34,803 bases of DNA from Phlegmacium glaucopus. Lineage: Eukaryota > Basidiomycota > Agaricomycetes > Agaricales > Cortinariaceae. The stretch lies in NCBI GenBank assembly GCA_015039465.1, contig MU130362.1:451789-486591 (forward strand), in the 5' to 3' direction. This document shows positions 21,038-31,317 of the stretch, piece after piece (position 1 is the stretch's first letter; each line of letters starts with the position of its first letter). Position numbers and translations under genes: made by a program. A model generated the notes under the pieces. The model ran no database searches. It was not told the origin of the DNA and worked only from the letters and a program-made list of their open reading frames with translations.

Positions 21038-23143
21038 ATGTCGTCCGAAGAGACACCCTTGCTCGCTGCAGAAGATGTCGCAGCAGTTCGCGATGCTGTC
21101 TATCAACGATTTCCTCCCGGGACAAAAAATGCTATAGTAGCAATGGTTTCTGGGTGTGGAGTTATACCATGTAAGTAACGATTCATATATCTGATCGGCT
21201 AATGATGTGGCCTTTCGAATTACTGAATAGTATTTGTTACTGGAACGTTCACTCCATGCATACCTCAGATTGCGAAGGATCTCAATTCCACAGGTGCCAT
21301 CGTCAAGTAAGTACGTGCCAATTATCCAGGCAAAGCTCTTATCTAAGAGGAGACATTGTTTGTTAGCTTGGCTGTGAGTCTTTCAGCATTTGCATTCTCG
21401 ATTGGAGGTCTGACGAGTGCTTCTTATTCAACTCATTGTAAGTTTTTATTAAGAAAGGTGGTTTAAAACATTGACCAGATATTTTCGAACAGATGGTCGT
21501 CGACCTGTGTATCTTTGTTCTCTTCCCGCCCTCGTGGTAGGATCTATCGGTGTTTCTTTGGCAACAAATATTCCCAGCCTTCTATTTTGGAGATTCCTGC
21601 AAGCGGTAGGAGCTGCGCCTGGTCTTGTGTTGGGTGCAGGGGTTATTGGAGATATATACAAACTAGAAGAAAGAGGACGCGCGATGAGCGTGTTTTTTGC
21701 AGTAAGTGGTGGTGATCGTAAAATGTTGGCCGTCACTGAATTTCAAAATAGGCATGCTTATTAGGACCTGCACTAGCGCCTGTAGTGGGAGGTAACATTA
21801 CGATTCACTAATCGCGACATTTACTAAAAGTATCATAACAGGATCGGTCGCTTTATATTATTCCTGGAGGGCCATGCAAGCCTTCCTAGGTGTAGTTGGT
21901 CTCGTCGAATTCGGTTGCATGTACTTTCTCTTTCCGGAAACTAGTCAACCGGGTGCAAGAGGTATTGACAAATTGGCGTTGGAGGATGGGCTTGGACATC
22001 CCGCAAAGTCCGTCTTTATCAATCCTCTGCGACCATTGGCATTGCTTCGCAGTCCCAATCTGTTCTTGATCGTGCGTGGTCTTAATCAATGAATCACTAC
22101 ATCAAATTCTTATGATAAAATCAGTCAATCATACTGTCGGCCTCTCTAGTGTCGTTTTTTCGTAACGTTGAACTTTCTTTTCATTTGAACATTGGATTGA
22201 CGGTTATTCATATCTAGTGCTTATGATTCCATTGCCGTATACATTGGTTATTTATTTATTTTATCTGTTTCTCATTTCAGTTCACTAACCGGTATCAATT
22301 CAGGGTCTTCGTTACAATATTCCTAACGAAGCCTTGGTCGGTGCTTGTTTCGTACCGTCAGGTATCGGGAATATGCGTTCGTTGAACCCATCTCGCAAAA
22401 AATACAGTTGACCCATTTGACAAGAAACTCTTCTCAGTTGGCGCACCAATTATTGGTATAATATCCGATCGGACGGTTATCAAGTGGCGTAAGAAACGAG
22501 GCGATGTTTGGTATCCTGAAGACCGTTTAAGGGCATCTCTGGTACCATTCGCTGTCCTGACCCCATTGTCCGTCCTTGTATTTGGCTTGGTTAACAAATT
22601 CATCGATGGACCACTGGGTTTGATCTTGAGCCTCATATGCCTTTTTGCCAACGGTCTAGGAGTAAGAAGAGTCTTCTTAAAATAACGCGTGGTCTTGAAC
22701 TGTAACTGACTTATTTTTTCTTCAAAAAGGTAGAAATGGGGTTTGGCCCGTGTGCTGCATACCTTATCGACGTAATGCATTCTCGAAGCGCAGAGAGCTT
22801 GGCAGCAAATAAGTGCGATACCCTTTCTTTGATTCTTAGAAATCCCGATTTCACTCACGGATCAATTCTCAGCGGACTTCGATCCGTTCTGATGGCTCTA
22901 GCAATTGCCTCTTTCCTTCCAATGATCGACGCCTTTGGGATTGTGGCTACGCATGCCTTTTGTGCCCTGATAGTTTGGCTCTCGTTTGGGTAAGCATCTT
23001 TTTAGAAATAAAAAAATGAATTAAATTTATGGTTCTTCTTATGTTCTTCTTGAACAAAAAGGATTCTGTGTTGTATTATTCGATATGGTGCTCAGATGAG
23101 AGCTTTAGTTGATGTTGGATTTTCAACTATGGAAAATAACTGA
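21038..23143 (+). CDS. MFS transporter, DHA1-like, copy 3
   Basis: It has the same 13-exon plan as copy 2: start MSSEETPLLAAEDVAAVRDA, then GRRPVYLCSLPALVVGS, GAGVIGDIYKLEERGRAMS, GPALAPVVGGS, FLFPETSQPGARG, RLRASLVPFAV, GFGPCAAYLIDVMHSRS, end DVGFSTMENN. The microexon TGTCGTTTTTTC is preserved at about 22150-22161. The GTTCGT intron gives SGIGNMLGAPIIG, closer to related fungal transporters (GLGNMIGAP type) than copies 1 and 2. The donor after SLAANK is a normal GTGCG. I found no frame-breaking change in any exon. Its product should be a plasma-membrane proton antiporter of unknown substrate, as for copy 1. Confidence 0.82.
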
Positions 23144-24499
23144 TATACCAGTTAAAAAGTGATGGAGCACCTTTCGAATTTTCCGGGTTCTCCCTTCTCG
23201 TTATAGCCAATTTATTCGATAAATATTAAATTCTAGATTTAGATTACTCCCTCGCAGTGTCAGACTACTATATATAAACCCAATTATCTTCCTACCTGAT
23301 TTGGTAGCTGAGGTTAGGGCCGGTTTGTGTTCTCGATTCTTCAGGGAGGCTGTCTGCCAAATTAAAGACCTGTTTCTAAATAATTTGAGCAGTTATAATT
23401 TCCTTGGCTGAGCAATATACAGTAAGGCCCCCAAGCGTGTCAAAACCTCAATGGATTTTGAAAAGATATGGTCCCTCGGATTTTTTCTAAATAGACCAGA
23501 AAAGACTGATTTAGCTAAATTCACGTGTACATTGTGAGAATTAAAGGTGTAGTCTGGGCCAAAATAAAACTTCGTACCTGAAGATTGCATTCAAGTTGAT
23601 ACACATCTGAAAAGCCTCATCCCTTCCCATATCAGCTATTCCAAGGAAGCGGAAAGCCGCTAAACTTTAAAGCATATATAGAATTTTGCAGATTAGGGAA
23701 GAGACTTCAACTTCATCACGCAAGCGATAAAAATGTGAACTGGAATCAGATGAAAATGGGGAGATGACGTTGATTCTTGAATGATGAGATTGGTACCAAC
23801 AACATCAATGTCATCAGACCCCTAACACCGTCAAGGTCACGTGCTTGCGGGATATTCTTGGTATCTTCATCTGTAGAAAACTGAGAATCAGACAAATGAT
23901 AAAATCCTTCTATGAGTATCACATATCGTGGCCCGGGGTACCTGCCAATATTTGACATTCCGAGGGAAACTCCTGAAGGTCAAAGACTCTGATCAGACCC
24001 CGATAACCACGAAAACTCGCAGGAATGATCTTATGCACTCCTAGGGACCAAATTTTAGAGACCTCACTTACAAACATAACTTCTAAGATATAGTCATCTT
24101 ATAAGGTCATCTATAATTCAGTATAAAACCTTTCCCGATATCAATGTCACATATGGTCATGGCACGTGACTTCGCCGCATTTATTTGGTTTTTGCTGGCA
24201 GTGGCACGAAACTCTACCCAAACTCCACCCATAGATGTGAGGGCGTCTTAATTTTCTTAATGTAAATTTTTCGGGACGAAGTTGATATAAAGCCGAGGTA
24301 AAATTTTGTCCAAAGGACGCAGTGCACTCACATTTCAAATGTTGAAATTGGATTTCTCTTTGAGCACGTGATGACGTCATCAATAAACCCTACTTAGTAC
24401 CATAAAGGGATTGAAACGTTCAGGTGCGTAACATAAGTTATAACTTAAGTATTAAAAGTGTTTTCAACTTTGATAAATCATGAGAGCCCAATTTACAGG

Positions 24500-24615
24500 G
24501 GCCGGAAAGTTCCGGTAAATCGACCTGGGAACTATGTAAGCGCTAAGCGCTAATTAATAATCCTGATTCCTTAGCTCCCATCATAATGATATCGATTTAC
24601 CGGAATGTACTGGCC
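24500..24615. repeat. Inverted repeat, 24-bp imperfect arms, possible miniature element
   Basis: TTCCGGTAAATCGA (24510-24523) is the exact complement of TCGATTTACCGGAA (24592-24605). The pairing extends outward with mismatches to GGCC (24500-24503 and 24612-24615). The loop contains the palindrome AGCGCTAAGCGCT. No clear target duplication was seen. Confidence 0.75.
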
Positions 24616-24780
24616 GCCGCAAAATATATCCACTATAGACTCGTCACTCTTTGAGCCCCGGCGGAAAACAAACATTGTATGTAAAAATATCTGCTTCCAC
24701 CACCGCCCACCGCCACAACCTCCACCACAACCATCATCGTCGCCGCCACAGGGCATCCTGGTCCACATCCAAAATTAGCT

Positions 24781-24820
24781 CCTTAACCGCGACTCAATAA
24801 ATACGGCCTAGAAATCCATG
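24781..24820 (+). promoter_or_regulatory. Conserved upstream box of the small membrane-protein family (copy 1)
   Basis: CTTAACCGCGA followed by CAATAAATACGGCCTAG and CCATGCC lies 60-100 bp before the start. It recurs at 27291-27330 and, shorter, at about 31235-31267 before the paralogues. AATAAATA could serve as a TATA-like element. Confidence 0.5.
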
Positions 24821-24878
24821 CCTTGCACGAACGTTCAATCCCTCATCCCCAGATCCACCATATCAGACGTCCGCTGGA

Positions 24879-25469
24879 ATGGATGTGGTCGACAGAAACA
24901 GTTTGGAAAATGCAACTATCGTCAACCGGTCCCCTGCCACAGATCCGAAATTGGAAAAGACGACAAATTCCCCTCACTTAAATTATAACATCGACGAAGA
25001 CGGTCGTCGAATATATAAAATATACCAGTTCTATAATTGTAGGACGGTGTATTTGGATTCGCTCAACTCACACAGCGTCACAATGGAAAATTGTGCTAAC
25101 AATAATGTTCGACGAGTTACTCGTTCGTCTTTTCCTCTCACATTTATCCTCGTGTACTCAGGTCGCTCATGTGATTCAGATCATCGTGCTAAAATTATGG
25201 ACTGTGAGTTAAACAGCGATGAAATCATCCATTCGCAGTCTCATGCCGCCTTCAATGGTAAGTATGCGCCTTATGTCATCTCCCATCACCCATCTTGAAT
25301 ATACATTTGTCTTCTAGGTCTTCTAACGGACTCTCCTCGCACCCGGAGGACATATACATCACTCTCCGTGGACTACGTTGTGATGTTCTCGTGCGCCAGC
25401 TTGGCTGTCGCTTGTCTAGCGTTCTTCATCAAGCTACGGTATTGGGGAAAGGATGTGGGCTCTCTTTAA
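24879..25469 (+). CDS. Unknown 157-aa protein with C-terminal membrane segment, paralogue 1
   Basis: The exons are 24879-25122, 25180-25257 and 25318-25469, all in phase. The first intron uses a GTTCGT donor. The protein starts MDVVDRNSLENAT, has a polar N-terminus, then KIYQFYNCRTVYLDSLNSHS and VTMENCANNNVRRV, a short acidic exon (DCELNSDEIIHSQSH), a basic SPRTRRTY and a hydrophobic helix YVVMFSCASLAVACLAFFI. The end is KLRYWGKDVGSL. I do not recognise the family. A strong donor (AAAG|GTAAGG) lies directly after the stop and a 20-bp segment present in the paralogues is missing, so the 3' end may have changed or a further exon may have been lost. A tail-anchored or single-pass membrane protein is the inference. 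Confidence 0.65.
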
Positions 25470-27290
25470 AGGTAAGGGGTGACGGTGAATATCCAAAATT
25501 AACCATACTAGCTGATTCTCGAGGCTAACAACATTATATCACAGATCTATCTTCGTTTGGTTTGCATACGTATTGTTGTAGCTACCAGCTACGATCCTAT
25601 TTTCCTCTTCTACACTATCTACTATCACTATCTATGTTTTCAGTAATAAGGTTGCTGGCTCATAAACAGTCCCCGGCTGCATAGTTGCATGAAATAAGAC
25701 AGCAATTTTATTCACATCGGTCGTTGACGGTGTGAAAGTGAAGTTCGCTATATACCTGATTGGACCAACATTGAACTATGAAATCGCCGAGCCCTCTCTT
25801 GTCGCTGCTTCCGTTCTTCCGTTACTCATTCTCGCCAAGACACGGGTTGCCTTGCGCAGCTGTGAATTAATTGCCGCGGTTGTGTTATTCGACACAAGAA
25901 ATCGTACGAGTATCGATTTCGGAGACTTTCTGACGATACTATTAGTAGGATATACCATACAATAGAAAGGTGTAAACGGACCTGCTCGAAAACACGCTTT
26001 ATGATATCATCACAAGGCAACCAGAGGAGCCAAGAAAGACCTGAAATTCAGCGGGACTTCATATATATACAATTGCTTGGGCTTTCTTACTACTTCCCAA
26101 CTACTTCCTTGTCAAAATCTCATACGTTTTTGGCCTTCAATGACTCATCCTTCATCTTCGCCATATTTAAAGGAAGGTAGGACCATGAATTTATTGTTTC
26201 GACACAATAAATGGCACAATCTTGTGCAATTGAGTATCTGATCCTTATGTGATCGCTCAAGCTGTTCTGAAAAGCGTGGGAGTCCTAATATCGATCATTC
26301 TGAGTTCGAACTCCTGGACTTCCCGCCTATTCACCTATAGTTGACCTTGCATATCCCTTTTTTTAGTAGCAATTCCGCTCTCAATCGAACCTCAGTTAGA
26401 CAACGACTTTCAAGGAATCAGCCTTAGACTGAGCCATTGATCTTCTGTCTATCTCCTAAGCCTCCTTGAAATCGGTGCGTCCTCTGACATCACATCCTTT
26501 AATTGCATCTAGACTTATTCGGCGGTTGCCATTTCTCAACTTGCTTTCTGAATATGGCATCGGCTGCAAATTACTGCAAACTGCGGCAATGCATGGCTAT
26601 TGTACCTGACATATGGATCCTTCTCTGATCGGTCATCAATGTGGCAAATGTGAGCAGTTTGTGCGCGGTTGTTTGTAGACGAAGACATCAAATTTCCGTG
26701 GTGTGACGTGGGTGGCAAAGGTCATATGTATACATGGAGCTCTGAAAATAGGAAACAGAAGTTCGTGTGGCTCGTGGCTGCTGTCCATCATTCATTATCC
26801 TGACATATGTATACAGGGAACCTTGGCTCATGGAAGGGAGTCATAAACTGGTGGCTCGTGGCTGCTGTCGAACACTGACATATATATGGCAGTTCGGATG
26901 AACCCGTTGTCGGCGCTAAACTGTGAATGAGAACAGAAGCTCCGAGTCGTGGCTGCTGTCCATCACTCATTAGTACATCTATATTGTTAACTGCTGGTTG
27001 CTGGCAGATGGCGCCACAAACAGAATAGCCATACTAGTAACAATGATTACTAGCAGCCACGGCTCACAGGTTATCGGATTACACCTGTCAGTGGGCGGGA
27101 GCGCAGCATAATAAGCCCCCAAATTTAATCCGAAGCCCACGGGTGCCCAAAGGTGCCCAGAAAGTGGGTCATGGTCTGCTGACAAAAGTTCTTATTTTTA
27201 ACATTTGAATACCCACTCGCTTTGAAATTAGGAAACAGAACTGTCGCTGGCTTTGAAATGCCGTTGTTTCCAGAACTACCAAAACTTATT
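25470..27290. other. Gene-poor stretch; duplicated 3' flank, hairpins and short repeats
   Basis: Bases to about 25875 are repeated after paralogue 2 (to about 28380), including a shared stretch at 25708-25860 with an open frame of unclear meaning. Two adjacent hairpins occur: TTTATTGT/ACAATAAA (26190-26211) and GCACAA/TTGTGC (26214-26227). A GCGTGGGAGTCCTA word at 26274 matches the array at 30768-31144. Around 26769, 26852 and 26944 the phrase CGTGGCTGCTGTC is repeated, with the complement GCAGCCACGG at 27053. No gene is supported. Confidence 0.5.
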
Positions 27291-27330
27291 CCTTGACCGC
27301 GATCTAATAAATACGGCCTAGTAATCCATG
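27291..27330 (+). promoter_or_regulatory. Conserved upstream box of the small membrane-protein family (copy 2)
   Basis: CTTGACCGCGAT, TAATAAATACGGCCTAG and CCATGCC match the box before paralogue 1 almost base for base. Confidence 0.5.
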
Positions 27331-27392
27331 CCTTTCAACATCTTGTCCCCAGATATCCCCAGATACACCGTATCAGGTCCACTGGTACGGAT

Positions 27393-27999
27393 ATGGTCGA
27401 CAGAAACATTTTGGTAAATCCAACCACTACTACCGTCAACCAGTCCCCTGCCACAGATCCGAAATTGGAAACGACGACAAATTCCCCTCAGTTGAATTAC
27501 GACGTCGATGAAAACGGTCGTCAAATACACAAGATATACCACTTCCATAATTTTGGGACAGTGTATATGGATTCGCTCAACTCTCACAGCGTCACAATGG
27601 AAAATTGTGCTAACAATAATATTCGACGAGTTGATTGTTCGTCCTTTCCTCTCACTTCTGTCCTCATATACTAAATCGCCCATATCGTATTATTCAGATC
27701 ATCGTCATAATATTATGGGCTGTGAGTTAAACAGGAGTGAAATCGTACATTCGCAGTCCCATGATGCAGCTCTCAATGGTAATTGGGCACCTTACACCAT
27801 CGCCCATAAAGCATCTTCAATATACCTTTGTCTTCTAGGTCTTCTAACGAACTCTCCTCGCACTCACAGGGCATATCTATCATTCTCCGTGGACTACGTT
27901 GTGATGTTCTCGTGCGCCAGCTTGGCTGTCGCTTGTCTAGCCTTCTTCATTATGAATTTGCCTCGGTTTTCAAGCTGCGGTATTTGGGAAAGGATGTAG
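27393..27999 (+). CDS. Unknown 161-aa protein with C-terminal membrane segment, paralogue 2
   Basis: The exons are 27393-27636 (244 nt, as in the other two copies), 27698-27778 and 27839-27999. The first intron again has a GTTCGT donor. The ancestral start is ACG here, so the next ATG (MVDRN) is used. The order of features is the same: HKIYHFHNFGTVYMDSLNS, VTMENCANNNIRRV, CELNRSEIVHSQSH, SPRTHRAY, then the helix YVVMFSCASLAVACLAFFI and the tail MNLPRFSSCGIWERM. The third exon keeps frame through to the stop at 27997-27999. Function is unknown. Confidence 0.65.
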
Positions 28000-28584
28000 C
28001 TGCCTATCTTGAAAGGTGCCAGTGAATATTGGCTTATACTGGCTACTAGCTAATTCTCGAGGCTAGTATTATTATTCCACAGGCGCATCCTACTTGGTTT
28101 GTATATGTTATTGCTGTGGCTATGATTCCACTTTCCCCGGCTATCTACGTTTTCGGTAACAAGGATGCTGGCTAATCAACAGTCCCCTGCTGCGTAGTTG
28201 CATTAAATCAGACAGTGATTTTATTCACATCGGTCGTTGACGGTGTGAGAGTAGAGTTTGCTATATACCTGATTGGACCAACATTGAACTATGAAATCGC
28301 CCAGCCCTCTCTCGTCGCTGCTTCCGTTCTTCAGTTACTCTTTCTCGCCAAGAAACGGGTCGCCCTGCGCAGCCGTGGTGTTTAACACAAGAAATTCCAA
28401 GTAGAATGGCCATAGTATAATAATTCGATGAGGGAGATATTACAACAGGCAGTAGCACTTGACGAACAAAGTGGAAGAATAGCCTATAATGTCGCGTAAG
28501 GGAGAGAGAAGAATAGAGGGCAACGAGGAAATTTAGAGGGGGAACAGTACTAAGGGTATGCTATGTACACAAGAACGGAAAATA
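28000..28584. other. 3' flank of paralogue 2 and joint to MFS copy 4
   Basis: The first 380 bases are the duplicate of 25470-25875. Bases 28385-28584 are unique purine-rich sequence with no gene, abutting the truncated MFS copy. Confidence 0.45.
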
Positions 28585-30422
28585 GATGCAGTCTATCAAC
28601 GTTTTGCCCCCGGGACAAAACGTGCTATAGTAGCAATGGTTTCTGGGTGTGGAGTCATACCATGTAAGTAACGATTCATACATCTGATCGGCTAATGATG
28701 TGGCCTTTCACTGAATAGTGTTTGTTACTGGAACGTTCACTCCATCATACCTCAGTTTTCGAGGGATCTCAACTCCACAGGTGCCATCGTCAAGTAAGTA
28801 CGTGCCAATTATCCAGGAAAATATTTTATCTAAGAGGAGACATTGTGTGTTAGCTTGGCTGTGAGTCTTTCAGCATTTGCATTCTCGATTGGAGGCCTGA
28901 CAAGCGCTCCCTATTCAACTCATTGTAAGTATTTTTTCAGAAGAGTGGTTTAGAACATTGACCGGATATTTTTGAACAGATGGTCGTCGACCTGTTTATC
29001 TTTGTTCTCTTCCCGCCCTCGTGGTAGGATCTATCGGTGTTTCTTTAGCAACAAATATTCCCAACCTTTTATTTTGGCGATTCCTGCAAGCAGTAGGAGC
29101 TGCACCTGGTCTTGTGTTGGGTGCAGGGGTTATTGGAGATATATACAAACTAGAAGAAAGAGGACGCGCGATGAGCGTGTTCTTCGCAGTAAGTGGTGGT
29201 GATCGTAAAATGTTGGCCGTCACTGAATTTCAAAATAGGCATGCTTATTAGGACCTGCACTAGCGCCTGTAGTGGGAGGTAATATTACGATTCATTAATC
29301 GCGACATTTACTAAAAGTATCATAACAGGATCGGTCGCTTTATATTATTCCTGGAGGGCCATGCAAGCCTTCCTAGGTGTAGTTGGCCTCGTCGAATTCG
29401 GCTTCATGTACTTTCTCTTTCCGGAAACCAGTCAACCGGGTGCAAGAGGGAACTTTCTTTTTATTTGAATATTGGATTGACGGTTGTTCATATCTAGTAC
29501 TTATGATTCCGTTGCCATATACATTGGTTATTTATTTATTTATTTATCTGTTTCTCATTTCAGCTCACTAACCGGTATCAATTCAGGGTCTTCGTTACAA
29601 TATTCCTAACGAAGCCTTGGTCGGCGCTTGTTTCATACCGTCAGGTATCGGCAATATCCGTTCGTTGAACCCGTCTTCCAAAAAATATAGTTGACCCCCC
29701 TGACAAGAAACTCTTCTTAGTTGGTGCACCAATTATTGGTATAATTTCCGATCGGACGGTTATCAAGTGGCGTAATAAACGATGCGATGTCTGGTATCCT
29801 GAAGACCGATTACTAAGGGCATCCTGGTATCATTCGCTGTCCTAACCCCAATGTCCGTCCTTGTCTTTGGCTTGGTTAACAAATTCATCGATGGACCACT
29901 GGGTTTGATCATGAGCCTCGTATGCCTTTTTGTCAACAGTCTAGGAGTAAGGTCTTCTCAAATAACGCGTGGTCTTAAAAAGATGCTTACCCAAACGAGA
30001 GCCAAACTATCAGGGCACAAAAGGCATGCGTAGCCACAATCCCAAAGGCGTCGATCATTGGAAGGAAAGAGGCAATTGCTAGAGCCATCAGAACGGATCG
30101 AAGTCCGCTGAGAATTGATCCGCGAGTTAAATCGGGATTTCTAAAATCAAAGAAAGGGTATCGCACTTATTTGCTGCCAAGCTCTCCGCGCTTCGAGAAT
30201 GCATGACATCGATAAGGTATGCAGCGCAAGGGCCAAACCCCATTTCTACCTTTTTGAAGAAAAATCAAGTCAGTTACAATTCAGAAATAAAAAAATGAAT
30301 TAAATTTATGGTTCTTCTTACGTTCTTCTTGAACAAAAAGGATTTTGTGTTGTATTATCCGGTATGGTGCTCAGATGAGAGCTTTAGTTGATGTTGGATT
30401 TTCAACTATGGAAAATAACTGA
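28585..30422 (+). pseudogene. MFS transporter copy 4, broken (5' truncation, deletion, inversion)
   Basis: Homology to copies 1-3 begins in the middle of exon 1 (YQRFAPGTK), so the start codon and promoter are gone. Exon 2 has a lost base (CCATCATACC for CCATGCATACC). About 207 bp are deleted at 29449, joining exon 6 (QPGARG) to intron sequence. A segment of about 306 bp (29977-30282) containing the 3' exons (MGFGPCAAYLIDVMHSRS and LRSVLMALAIASFLPM) is inverted as a proper reverse complement. The last exon and stop follow in normal orientation. The gene cannot make a transporter. Confidence 0.92.
29977..30282 (-). other. 306-bp in-place inversion within MFS copy 4
   Basis: The reverse complement matches copy 3 from about 22697 to 23003, covering the GTAGAAATGGGG exon through the LWLSFG donor. 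Flanks on both sides are collinear with copy 3 (CGCGTGGTCTTA to the left, AGAAATAAAAAAATGAAT to the right). Confidence 0.92.
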
Positions 30423-31234
30423 TATACCAGTTAAAAGACGTGGAGCGCTTTCCGAGTTCACCCCGTTGACATTTTATTCAACAAATACCAATTCTCAATT
30501 ATAGATCTAGATTTACTCTCTGCCTAGTCAGACTACTACATAAACCAGATATAACTTCCTCATACCTTATTTACTTGGTTTGCTAGCTGACGCAGAGCTG
30601 ACGAGGTCTTTAAGTTTATGTACTTTAGATACTTACTAAGGGCCTTCGTGTCCCCGGTTATTGATTATCTACAGAGCTGTCTGCGAAATTGGAGACCTGT
30701 TTTCAATGCGACCTCCAAGGGTGTTTGTCATAATAATAATATGACTTACTCTGGCTTACGCTTCTCCGCGTGAGAGTTCTATCATTGATGCTATCATTGT
30801 CAATCATCAAACAAATAACCCAAGACGGCCTAGTTGAAGTTCTGGGAGTTCTGTCATTGATGCTATCCATCTTCAAACAAATGACCCAATAAACTTCACC
30901 GCTGGCACTGGTTTGTGTTTCCACCGGAAAAACCTGTTTCTAAACATGTTTTGTCATGGTTTAGCTCTGAACAGCGTGGGAGTCCTATCACTGATGGCAG
31001 TGATGCTATCAAGCAAATAGCCCAACACGACGGTCCAGTTCAGTTCCGAAGAGCATGGGAGTTCTACCATTGATACCATCATTGATGATATCAATCGTCG
31101 GCCAACTTTGTTTGGGTAACGATCAATGATAGAACTCCCACGCTTTTCACGTCTTGTTTTTGAAGCCAGGTGTGGAGCCTGCGGCTTGATTTGACTCAAC
31201 ACGGGGAAACTCTCCGAAAGGTCGACAGTGGACT
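30423..31234. other. 3' flank of MFS copy 4 and a repeat array
   Basis: The first part matches the tails of other MFS copies (GCTGTCTGC at about 30675). No gene was seen. Bases 30768-31144 hold the repeat array described separately. Confidence 0.5.
30768..31144. repeat. Four direct and one inverted copy of a GCGTGGGAGTTCTATCATTG-like motif
   Basis: Related units start near 30768, 30841, 30973 and 31052, each followed by GATGCTATC-like and CAAACAAATAACCCAA-like sequence. The complement, GATCAATGATAGAACTCCCA followed by CGCT, lies at 31121-31144. An isolated unit also occurs at 26273-26295. Confidence 0.75.
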
Positions 31235-31267
31235 TGACCGCGACCTAATAAATACAGCACCCATGCC
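31235..31267 (+). promoter_or_regulatory. Conserved upstream box of the small membrane-protein family (copy 3)
   Basis: CTTGACCGCGACC, TAATAAATAC and CCATGCC match the boxes before the other two paralogues, with part of the middle missing. Confidence 0.5.
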
Positions 31268-31317
31268 TTTAAACGTTCAATCCCCCCAGGTACACCATAT
31301 CACACTGCTGGAATACT

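Larger units (their letters stand above)
23144..24878. other. Gene-poor stretch with inverted repeats
   Basis: No gene could be supported; open frames are at most 78 codons and lack motifs. It holds a CRE-like palindrome GATGACGTCATC at 24370-24381 next to CACGTG, and a second CACGTG at 24163-24168. Two inverted arms lie at 24500-24615. Bases 24696-24755 are a low-complexity CCACC/CCGCC tract. From 24781 the upstream box of the next gene begins. Confidence 0.5.

Noticed and set aside
21449..21736. Minus-strand frames opposite the MFS exons (also at 28996-29223 and 18235-18447)
   Set aside because: They are shadows of the conserved plus-strand exons and have no independent support.
24690..24760. 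Gly-rich coding stretch on the minus strand (GGDDDGCGGGCGGG)
   Set aside because: It is a low-complexity CCACC/CCGCC tract with no supporting exon structure.
25732..25965. 77-codon frame KFAIYLIGPTLNYEIA... shared with 28261-28390
   Set aside because: It is shared only because the flank is duplicated. Most differences between the copies change amino acids and the second copy stops early, so coding is not supported.
30768..31144. CRISPR-like array
   Set aside because: Spacing and repeat length are irregular, one unit is inverted, and the DNA is eukaryotic.
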